The position numbers and the translations under genes are program-made. 6,097 nt of DNA from Candidatus Thermokryptus sp. (GTDB lineage: Bacteria; Bacteroidota; Ignavibacteria; Kryptoniales; Kryptoniaceae), in NCBI GenBank assembly GCA_028276305.1, contig JAPYWO010000093.1:1-6097 (forward strand), written 5' to 3'. This document shows, in pieces, positions 1 to 5,837 of the stretch (position 1 is its first letter; every line of letters begins with the position of its first letter). Below the pieces are notes generated by a model. It saw nothing but the letters and a program-made list of their open reading frames with translations, did no database searches and was not told the origin of the DNA.

Positions 1-726
1 ACAGGTGGTTCAAGAGGAATTGGAAGAGCAACCGCAATTTTGTTCGCAAAAGCAAACGCAGATGTAGCAATCACATATCACAAAAATGAAGAATCAGCAA
101 ATCAAGTCGTAAATCAAATTAAAAACCTCGGGCGAAAAGCAATCGCCGTAAAAGGAAATGTCGGCAAAAGCGAAGATGTCAAAAGAATGGTCAAAGAAGT
201 CCTTGATTACTTCGGAAAAATTGATATTCTTGTTAACAACGCCGGGATATGGACATACGGAGCCATTGGTGAGATGAGCGAGGAAACCTGGGATGAGACG
301 ATTGAAGTGAACTTGAAAAGCGTTTATCTATTCTCAAACGAAGTCGTCCCGATAATGAAAAAACAAAAATGGGGAAGAATAATAAACATTTCCTCAACCG
401 CTGGACAGCGTGGTGAAGCTTTCCACTCGCACTATGCTGCTTCTAAAGGCGCCATAATCGCCTTTACAAAATCACTTGCTGTTGAACTTGCGAAATATAA
501 CATACTTGTAAACTGTGTCGCCCCTGGCTGGGTAAACACTGACATGTGCGCTGAGGTCTTCAGCGATCCCAATTTCGTTGAACAAGTAAAAAGCACAATC
601 CCGCTCGGAAGAATCCCCGAGCCAGAGGAAATAGCCGGACCCATAGTTTTTTTAGCTTCTGAACTTGCAAACTGGATAACGGGCGCAACGATAAGCGTAA
701 ACGGTGGCTCCGTACTTTGCTATTAA
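1..726 (+). CDS. Short-chain dehydrogenase/reductase, FabG-like (5' truncated)
   Basis: The reading frame is open from base 1, so the gene begins upstream. Only about the first ten residues seem missing, because the window opens inside the Rossmann glycine motif TGGSRGIG (residues 1-8 of the visible part). Other classical SDR landmarks follow in order: NNAG (79-82), the structural/catalytic Asn in VNLK (104), Ser (132), and Tyr and Lys in YAASK (145, 149), then the APG turn (174-176), PLGR (201-204) and a C-terminal NGG (234-236). The Ser-Asn-Tyr-Lys tetrad is complete, so it should be an active NAD(P)H-dependent oxidoreductase. The spacing and motifs are those of 3-oxoacyl-ACP reductase (FabG), but that subgroup contains many sugar, acyloin and alcohol dehydrogenases, so the substrate is unproven. 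The TTG at 40 is internal and not the start. It ends 20 bases before the AHAS large-subunit start, suggesting co-transcription. Confidence 0.93.
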   Translation, partial: TGGSRGIGRATAILFAKANADVAITYHKNEESANQVVNQIKNLGRKAIAVKGNVGKSEDVKRMVKEVLDYFGKIDILVNNAGIWTYGAIGEMSEETWDETIEVNLKSVYLFSNEVVPIMKKQKWGRIINISSTAGQRGEAFHSHYAASKGAIIAFTKSLAVELAKYNILVNCVAPGWVNTDMCAEVFSDPNFVEQVKSTIPLGRIPEPEEIAGPIVFLASELANWITGATISVNGGSVLCY

Positions 727-746
727 AAATAAATGACCCCATAAAA

Positions 747-2462
747 ATGGAAAAATCAAAAACGAACCCGAATAAAGATTTTTACGGAAAAACTTTGATG
801 GGAATTGAAATTTTCGTCCGATCATTAATTGAAGAAAATGTTGATGTCGTCTTCGGTTGCCCCGGGAACGCAGTCCTTGGGATATTTGATGCCCTCCTTG
901 AAATTTCCGGGATCAAAATCATACTGGCAAGACATGAATTCGGGGCTGTCCTTTCGGCAAGTGGCTACGCAAGAGCAACGGGAAAACCCGGGGTCGTTGT
1001 GGCTTCCTCAGGACCTGGAGCGTCAAATCTCGTAACTGGAATAGCAGATGCAAATATGGACTCAGTTCCACTCGTTATATTCACAGCTCAAGTTCCGACA
1101 AAATTGATCGGAAACGAGACATTTCAAGAAGTTGACATAGTCGGGATAACAAGACCCATAACAAAACACAATTTCCTTGTAACTAAAATAGAAGAGTTGA
1201 CAAGCACGATAAAATCCGCTTTTCACATCGCAACAACTGGCAGACCCGGTCCCGTGCTGGTTGATTTGCCAAGGGATATACTCGCTGAAAAGTTCACATT
1301 TGACTATCCCGAAAAAGTGAACCTTCGCGGTTATAACCCAATCTATTCGGCACACTCTGGGCAAATAAAAAGAGCAGCGGAGATAATAAACAATTCTTTA
1401 AGACCTGTGATAATAGCTGGAGGTGGAGTCACCATAAGCAATGCCTTCGGTGAATTGAGGGAATTAGCAAGGAAAATAAATTCACCTGTTGCGACGACAC
1501 TTATGGGGCAAGGTGTTTATCCCGAAGACGACCAATTATCACTTGGGATGATCGGAATGCACGGAACTTGGTATGCAAACAACGCCGTAAATGAGTCCGA
1601 TTGCGTAATTGCCATTGGTTCACGACTTGATGAAAGAGTTACGGGGGATTTCAATAAATTCGCACCAAAAGCAAAAAAAATTCACATTGACATTGACCCA
1701 TCTTCAATAAGTAAAAATATCAAAGCAGATGTCCCGATCGTCGGCGATGTAAAAGATGCGCTTAAAAAATTAATCCCACTTGTGAAAAATTTAAATAACG
1801 AAGAATGGCTATCACAGATAAAAAAATGGAAAAACGAACACCCGTTGAAATATAAATCAACCGATAAAGTCAGCGTCCCTTTCGTAATTGAAAAGTTGCG
1901 AGATTTAACAGGCGCAAATGCAGTTATAGTGACAGATGTCGGACAGTTTCAAATGTGGACGGCACAATTTTTCAAATTTCTATACCCAAGAACACATATA
2001 ACAAGCGGTGGACTTGGGACGATGGGCTTCTCGCTTCCAGCTTCCATCGGTGTTGCAATTACTGTGAAAGATAGACCCGTAATATCAATCAACGGAAACC
2101 GAGGATTTCAAATCAACTTACAGGAACTTGCCACAGTCACAGCATACAACCTCCCGATTAAAATTTTAATTTTCAACGACGGACACATTGACATAACAAG
2201 ACAATGGCAAGAATTACAATGGCGCAAAAAATTTGACGAGATTCTAATTGATAGCTCCTGCCCGGATTTTATTAAGATAGCAGATGCCTACGGAATCCAA
2301 AGCTTCAGGGTTGAAATGGCGAACGAAGTTGAACCCACATTGAAAAAAGCGCTCGCGCTTAAGGATAAACCAGTGTTAATTGAGTTCAAAACAATCTACG
2401 AAGAAAACATCTTCCCATATATTCCACTTGGAGGAAGTGTAAGCGACATAATTGAACACTAA
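747..2462 (+). CDS. ilvB: Acetolactate (acetohydroxyacid) synthase large subunit homologue with altered ThDP/Mg site
   Basis: This 571-aa protein has the full AHAS architecture: an N-terminal ThDP-binding PYR domain (about 17-180), a central FAD-binding domain (about 205-345) and a C-terminal PP domain (about 375-555). AHAS condenses two pyruvates, or pyruvate and 2-oxobutyrate, in branched-chain amino acid synthesis. Family landmarks seen are RHE with catalytic Glu64, [12 protein letters not shown] (87-98), MDSVPL (104-109), FQE (126-128), [11 protein letters not shown] (165-175), GMHGT (270-274), RVTG (297-300), GQFQMW (399-404), [10 protein letters not shown] (419-428), RQWQ (485-488) and EEN..P (552-557). 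The PP-domain metal motif is abnormal: GNRGF (450-454) replaces GDGSF, and FND (476-478) replaces LNN. The frame is unbroken, so this is not a pseudogene. ATG 747 was chosen because it lies 20 bases after the SDR stop. ATG 798 (residue 18) is possible, and TTG 717 would overlap the SDR. None has a clear Shine-Dalgarno site. The family call is secure, but normal AHAS activity is not. Confidence 0.9.
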   Translation: MEKSKTNPNKDFYGKTLMGIEIFVRSLIEENVDVVFGCPGNAVLGIFDALLEISGIKIILARHEFGAVLSASGYARATGKPGVVVASSGPGASNLVTGIADANMDSVPLVIFTAQVPTKLIGNETFQEVDIVGITRPITKHNFLVTKIEELTSTIKSAFHIATTGRPGPVLVDLPRDILAEKFTFDYPEKVNLRGYNPIYSAHSGQIKRAAEIINNSLRPVIIAGGGVTISNAFGELRELARKINSPVATTLMGQGVYPEDDQLSLGMIGMHGTWYANNAVNESDCVIAIGSRLDERVTGDFNKFAPKAKKIHIDIDPSSISKNIKADVPIVGDVKDALKKLIPLVKNLNNEEWLSQIKKWKNEHPLKYKSTDKVSVPFVIEKLRDLTGANAVIVTDVGQFQMWTAQFFKFLYPRTHITSGGLGTMGFSLPASIGVAITVKDRPVISINGNRGFQINLQELATVTAYNLPIKILIFNDGHIDITRQWQELQWRKKFDEILIDSSCPDFIKIADAYGIQSFRVEMANEVEPTLKKALALKDKPVLIEFKTIYEENIFPYIPLGGSVSDIIEH

Positions 2463-2468
2463 AGGAGG
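2461..2468 (+). promoter_or_regulatory. Strong Shine-Dalgarno site for ilvN
   Basis: AAAGGAGG overlaps the ilvB-like stop codon (TAA 2460-2462) and ends 8 bases before the ilvN ATG at 2477. It is a near-perfect anti-16S match and the clearest ribosome-binding site in the window. It fixes the ilvN start. Confidence 0.85.
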
Positions 2469-2476
2469 AAAACAAA

Positions 2477-3037
2477 ATGCGACATACAATTTCTATCCTC
2501 GTTGAAAATAAATTTGGCGTCTTGACAAGAATTGCAGGTCTTTTCAGCGCAAAGGGATATAACATTGAAAGTATATCCGTCGGACCAACCGAAGACCCAT
2601 CAATTTCAAGGATGACGATAGTAACAAATGGCGATGATGATCAAATTGAGCAGATAATTAAACATCTGAACAAGCTAATTGACATACTCAAAGTTGTTGA
2701 CTTGACGAATGAACCTTTTGTTGAAAGGGAACTCGCTTTGATAAAAGTTAAAGTTAACCCATACACGAGAGGAGATGTCATTGAGATTTCAGATATATTC
2801 AGGGCGAAAGTGGTTGATATAGGACCGACGACTTTAACGGTTGAGGTCACTGGCAAAAGCGACAAAATAACAGCGATGATAAACATGCTCGCTCCATATG
2901 GAATCGTTGAACTTGCGAGGACTGGGGTCGTCGCCTTGAAAAGGGAATTTAAAGGCGAGGTTTACACTTCAAAAGAGATAAAACTGATAAAGAAGAAATC
3001 ACGACAGAAACAAGTTGAAGATGATGAAAAAGGTTAG
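2477..3037 (+). CDS. ilvN: Acetolactate synthase small (regulatory) subunit
   Basis: This 186-aa protein is the regulatory partner of AHAS, which stimulates the large subunit and carries valine feedback inhibition. An N-terminal ACT domain (about 2-75) begins with [16 protein letters not shown] and continues with [21 protein letters not shown] (in residues 27-47). The C-terminal IlvH/IlvN domain (about 82-160) ends in the diagnostic [12 protein letters not shown] (145-156). Residues equivalent to Asn11, Gly14 and Asn29 of E. coli IlvH, implicated in valine response, are all present at the same numbers. The last 25 residues are a charged Lys/Glu-rich tail. The length is normal, slightly above E. 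coli IlvH. The ATG has a strong Shine-Dalgarno site and lies 14 bases after the large-subunit stop. This adjacency is the best contextual evidence that the upstream gene is an AHAS large subunit. The symbol ilvH would be equally valid. Confidence 0.95.
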   Translation: MRHTISILVENKFGVLTRIAGLFSAKGYNIESISVGPTEDPSISRMTIVTNGDDDQIEQIIKHLNKLIDILKVVDLTNEPFVERELALIKVKVNPYTRGDVIEISDIFRAKVVDIGPTTLTVEVTGKSDKITAMINMLAPYGIVELARTGVVALKREFKGEVYTSKEIKLIKKKSRQKQVEDDEKG

Positions 3038-3094
3038 TTGTTTTTTAGCCCCCTCGGACTTAAATTATCTTGACAAAAAAGCCAAAAAATGTGA
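3038..3094 (+). other. 57-base intergenic gap between ilvN and the GT9 gene
   Basis: This is the longest non-coding stretch in the window and the likely boundary between the SDR-ilvB-ilvN group and the envelope group. It contains a T run (3041-3046) without a stem before it, so I do not call a terminator. A TTGACA occurs at 3070-3075 but has no convincing -10 box at proper spacing. TTGTTT at 3038-3043 and TAAATT at 3061-3066 are 17 bases apart and match sigma-70 boxes only loosely. A promoter here is possible but not shown. Confidence 0.3.
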
Positions 3095-4111
3095 ATGCAA
3101 AAATTTTCAAATATACTCGTCTGCAGGACCGACAAGATCGGTGATTTGGTTTTGACCTTGCCGGTTGCGAACGCATTGAAAGATAATTTCCCTAACGCTA
3201 ATATAACCTTTCTTGTCAGCAAGTACGCAAGCGAAATCGTTCAAGGTCACAAAGCAATTGACGATGTCATAATTTATGAACCTGAAATTAGCGCCTTTGA
3301 ACTTGCGAAGGAGATAAGAAAAAGAAACTTTGACCTTGCGATAGTGGTTTTCCCCGTCTTCAAAATCGCCCTCGCGCTTTGGATTGCCCGCGTGCCCGTT
3401 AGAGTCGGCACAGGATACCGAATTTACTCGTTTCTTTTCAATGAAAGAGTTTACGAACACAGAAAATATGCACAAAAACACGAAGTTGAATATAACTTGA
3501 ACTTAATAAAGAAAATCGGAGCCGAGGTTAAGCAAATAAAGTTTGACATCTTCATCCCGGATTCGGCATTTGAGAAGGTCAAAAACACTTTATATGAACA
3601 TGGTTTAAGCGAAAAAAACTTCATCATAGTCCACCCCGGAAGCAAAGGGTCAGCAAGGGATTTGAAGCCGGGGAAATTTAAAGAACTCGTCAAAATTTTA
3701 AGCCAAGATGGTTTCAACATCGTCTTAACAGGTAGCGACCAAGAAAAGGAACTTGCAAATTTCATTGCGGATGGTTTTAAAAATGTCCACAATTTCGCCG
3801 GGCTTTTCAACTTAAAAGAACTCTCTGCGCTTATCAAATTGTCTTCCCTTTTCATATCAAATTCAACTGGACCTCTTCACATCGCTGGAGCCCTTGGCAC
3901 ACCCGTTGTGGGTTTTTATCCACCGATAAAAGTTATGAGCCCAAAGCGATGGGGTCCTTATACAAGCGAAAAACTCATATTCACACCAAATCTTCCATTT
4001 GAATGTCAGAAATGCATCGGGGAAAAATGCAAGTTCTTTGACTGTATGGATTTGATAAATCTAAACGAAGTCGCAAAATCAATAAAAGAAAAACTCGGTG
4101 TTAATGTATAG
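3095..4111 (+). CDS. Glycosyltransferase family 9 protein (heptosyltransferase-like)
   Basis: This 338-aa protein resembles the ADP-heptose:LPS heptosyltransferase family (WaaC/WaaF/WaaQ, GT9, GT-B fold), cytoplasmic enzymes that add sugars to the lipopolysaccharide core. The N-terminal half starts with ILVCRTDKIGDLVLTLPV (7-24). Asp17, after the Gly, matches the family's catalytic base. The C-terminal donor half has VHPGSKGS (179-186), VLTGS (210-214), FAGLFNLKEL (234-243), SNSTGPLHIAGALGTPVVG (255-273) and a proline-rich loop before RWGP (285-288). The usual NDTGPMH reads NSTGPLH, so an Asp that helps bind the donor sugar is Ser here. A four-Cys cluster, CxxC-x4-C-x4-C, lies at 304-317, as in many GT9 proteins. 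The exact donor and acceptor cannot be read from sequence. ATG 3095 places the motif at the usual N-terminal position, although no clear Shine-Dalgarno site precedes it. The 3' end overlaps the next gene by 8 bases. Confidence 0.9.
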   Translation: MQKFSNILVCRTDKIGDLVLTLPVANALKDNFPNANITFLVSKYASEIVQGHKAIDDVIIYEPEISAFELAKEIRKRNFDLAIVVFPVFKIALALWIARVPVRVGTGYRIYSFLFNERVYEHRKYAQKHEVEYNLNLIKKIGAEVKQIKFDIFIPDSAFEKVKNTLYEHGLSEKNFIIVHPGSKGSARDLKPGKFKELVKILSQDGFNIVLTGSDQEKELANFIADGFKNVHNFAGLFNLKELSALIKLSSLFISNSTGPLHIAGALGTPVVGFYPPIKVMSPKRWGPYTSEKLIFTPNLPFECQKCIGEKCKFFDCMDLINLNEVAKSIKEKLGVNV

Positions 4112-4877
4112 CTTTTTCATAATTTTCGCCATTTTGAACTTTTTCACGCAGGAGATAAAACTATTTGAAAGCAGAAAAATTGAACATAACGCTTTTAAAG
4201 TCGGCGAAAGATTGCTCTACGATGTGAAATATAAATTCATCAAAGTCGGTGAGGCGGAGGTTTCAATTCCAGAGATAATTGAATACAATGGACGCAAATG
4301 TTACCGTGCTGTGTTTCGCGTCTGGTCCTTGCCCTTCTTTTCTGTGTTCTACAAAGTTGACGACAGGTATGAAAGCTACATTGATGTTGAGGGGATTTAT
4401 CCTTGGAGATTTGAACAAAGGATAAGGGAAGGGAACTACAAACGCGACTTCTTCGCTGAATTTGATCATATAAATCTCCTTGCAAGAACCTCCGAGGGCG
4501 TCTACCCTATTCCACAATACGCTCAAGATGTCTTCTCGGCTTTCTACTACGCCAGAACACAAAACTACTCGGATAAAAAAGTCGGAGAGAGAGTTAAACT
4601 TGAAAACTTCTACAAAAACAGAACTTACCCGCTTGAAATAAAATACCTTGGGAAACAAACAGTCAAAGTCAAAGCCGGGACATTTAATTGCGTCGTGGTT
4701 GAACCGCTGATAGTTGAAGGTGGGTTATTTAAAGCGAAGGGGAGATTTCTGCTATGGATCACAGATGACGATAAAAAAATCCCGGTGAAGATGAGCGCCG
4801 AAATCCCAATTGGTAGCATTGACGGCGAACTGAGGGAGTTTTACGGGATTGAAAAGATAAACGCAAAAATTGATTGA
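4104..4877 (+). CDS. DUF3108 domain protein, probably exported or envelope-associated
   Basis: This 257-aa protein has the conserved features of DUF3108, a family of unknown molecular function common in Gram-negative bacteria. Visible family segments are AFKVGERLLYDV (30-41), a GEAEV strand just after it, QDVFSAFYYAR (141-151), AGTFNCVVVEP (191-201), LLWITDDDKKIPVKM (216-230) and GSIDGEL (237-243). The rest alternates short beta-strand-like stretches and charged loops, fitting a soluble beta-rich periplasmic domain. Residues 3-14 (SFFIIFAILNFF) form a hydrophobic N-terminus, which could be a short signal peptide or anchor. It lacks the usual Lys/Arg before the core and has no lipobox Cys. ATG 4104 overlaps the GT9 stop by 8 bases, implying translational coupling. 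GTG 4098 would add only two residues. The link with a GT9 enzyme suggests an outer-envelope role, but this is inference. Confidence 0.82.
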   Translation: MYSFFIIFAILNFFTQEIKLFESRKIEHNAFKVGERLLYDVKYKFIKVGEAEVSIPEIIEYNGRKCYRAVFRVWSLPFFSVFYKVDDRYESYIDVEGIYPWRFEQRIREGNYKRDFFAEFDHINLLARTSEGVYPIPQYAQDVFSAFYYARTQNYSDKKVGERVKLENFYKNRTYPLEIKYLGKQTVKVKAGTFNCVVVEPLIVEGGLFKAKGRFLLWITDDDKKIPVKMSAEIPIGSIDGELREFYGIEKINAKID

Positions 4878-4879
4878 TG
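4875..4879 (+). promoter_or_regulatory. TGATG stop/start overlap (translational coupling)
   Basis: The TGA stop of the DUF3108 gene (4875-4877) shares its final A with the ATG (4877-4879) of the next gene. This typical re-initiation junction supports ATG 4877 over the in-frame TTG at 4874. Confidence 0.75.
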
Positions 4880-5830
4880 AGATCAAAATACGAGAAAATT
4901 GACCTTTCAAAGGTAAGGACGATTTCAATACAAAACAGGCGAAGCAAAGTTAACACCTCTGAATTTGCAAAGGTATTTGACCCGAAGACGCAAAGTTTTT
5001 CGGATTTTATTGACTCACTTCCTGATATATTGGTTGCAAAGGACTTGAAAACGCTCGTTGATAGAATTGTGAACGCATACGAGAAAAATAAACTTGTCGT
5101 CTTTTTAATTGGTGCACATGTGATAAAAGTCGGGCTTGCACCTTTGTTAATTGAACTTGGGGAAATCGGCGTAATAAAAGCACTTGCGATGAACAGCGCA
5201 ACCGCAATCCACGATGTTGAAACAGCGCTTTTCGGGCAGACATCTGAAGATGTAGCGGAAAATATAATGGATGGAAGCTTCGGAATGGCAAAAGAAACGG
5301 GCGATTTTATAAACTTAACGCTGAAGGAATACTGCGAAAATTCCGATCTCGGCTATGGCGAAGCGCTCGGTAAAAAACTAAACGATATAAATGCACCAAA
5401 CAAAGATTACAGCGTCCTTGCCTCATATTACAACTTGAACATCCCAGTCACGGTTCACGCAGCAATTGGAACAGACATAGTTCATCAACAACCAACGATG
5501 GATGGCTCAGCAACGGGAGAAATGAGTTTCAGGGATTTCAAAATCTTGTGCAATGTTCTCACACAGCTTGATAGCGAAAGCGTCGTCGTGAATATCGGCT
5601 CGGCGGTGATAATGCCGGAGGTTTTCCTCAAGGCATTAACCGTTGTCCGAAACCTAGGATATAACGCTTTCGGCTTCACCACAGCAAACTTTGATATGAT
5701 TAGACATTATAGACCAACTGTCAATGTAGTTCAACGCCCAACTCAAGGCGGTGGAACTGGTCTCATGATAACAGGTCATCACGAGATAATGATACCTCTT
5801 CTTGTCGCAATGATAAAAAGTAAAATTTAA
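4877..5830 (+). CDS. Deoxyhypusine synthase family protein lacking the canonical catalytic residues
   Basis: This 317-aa protein matches the deoxyhypusine synthase (DHS) fold family. It shows GAHVIKVGLAPLL (79-91), MNSATAIHDVE (105-115), TMDGSATGEMSF (207-218), NIGSAVIMPEVFLKA (239-253) and GHHEIMIPLLVA (300-311). True DHS uses NAD and spermidine to modify a Lys on eIF5A, a protein bacteria do not have. Some bacterial homologues are polyamine enzymes such as homospermidine synthase. My manual alignment to human DHS, anchored on PLLVA, puts Pro289/Arg288 where the active-site Lys329 should be, and I see no Lys in the flanking stretch 281-312. The His of human GVVKHH also has no equivalent in GSAVIMPE. 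The Asp-Gly-Ser near 209 remains. It may bind NAD or a polyamine but probably does different chemistry. It starts at a TGATG overlap with the DUF3108 gene. I leave the symbol empty because the substrate is unknown. Confidence 0.8.
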   Translation: MRSKYEKIDLSKVRTISIQNRRSKVNTSEFAKVFDPKTQSFSDFIDSLPDILVAKDLKTLVDRIVNAYEKNKLVVFLIGAHVIKVGLAPLLIELGEIGVIKALAMNSATAIHDVETALFGQTSEDVAENIMDGSFGMAKETGDFINLTLKEYCENSDLGYGEALGKKLNDINAPNKDYSVLASYYNLNIPVTVHAAIGTDIVHQQPTMDGSATGEMSFRDFKILCNVLTQLDSESVVVNIGSAVIMPEVFLKALTVVRNLGYNAFGFTTANFDMIRHYRPTVNVVQRPTQGGGTGLMITGHHEIMIPLLVAMIKSKI

Positions 5831-5837
5831 TCCATAA

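Noticed and set aside
717..746. TTG start for the ilvB-like gene, overlapping the SDR end
   Set aside because: It adds ten residues (LLKINDPIK and the start) with no match to the family N-terminus, and ATG 747 is available just after the SDR stop.
1062..1364. Open frames on the - strand, such as this 100-codon one and those at 3107-3481, 3451-3855 and 4263-4658
   Set aside because: Each lies entirely or almost entirely inside a well-supported + strand gene. The translations show no recognisable domain, so they are shadows.
747..2462. The ilvB-like gene as a decayed pseudogene
   Set aside because: There is no stop, frameshift or deletion over 571 codons, all domains are present and the ligand changes look compensatory. 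This is more like functional divergence.
3038..3094. Possible terminator (T run) and promoter (TTGACA at 3070) between ilvN and the GT9 gene
   Set aside because: No inverted repeat precedes the T run, and no -10 box lies 16-18 bases after TTGACA outside the coding sequence. AT-rich DNA gives such matches by chance.
482..3312. Recurring GAACTTGCGA-like words (about 484, 2909 and 3300)
   Set aside because: They encode Glu-Leu-Ala in different proteins and reflect codon preference, not a dispersed repeat.
4104..4166. Lipoprotein signal at the start of the DUF3108 protein
   Set aside because: No Cys follows the hydrophobic stretch, so there is no lipobox. A weak signal peptide or anchor is all that can be supported.
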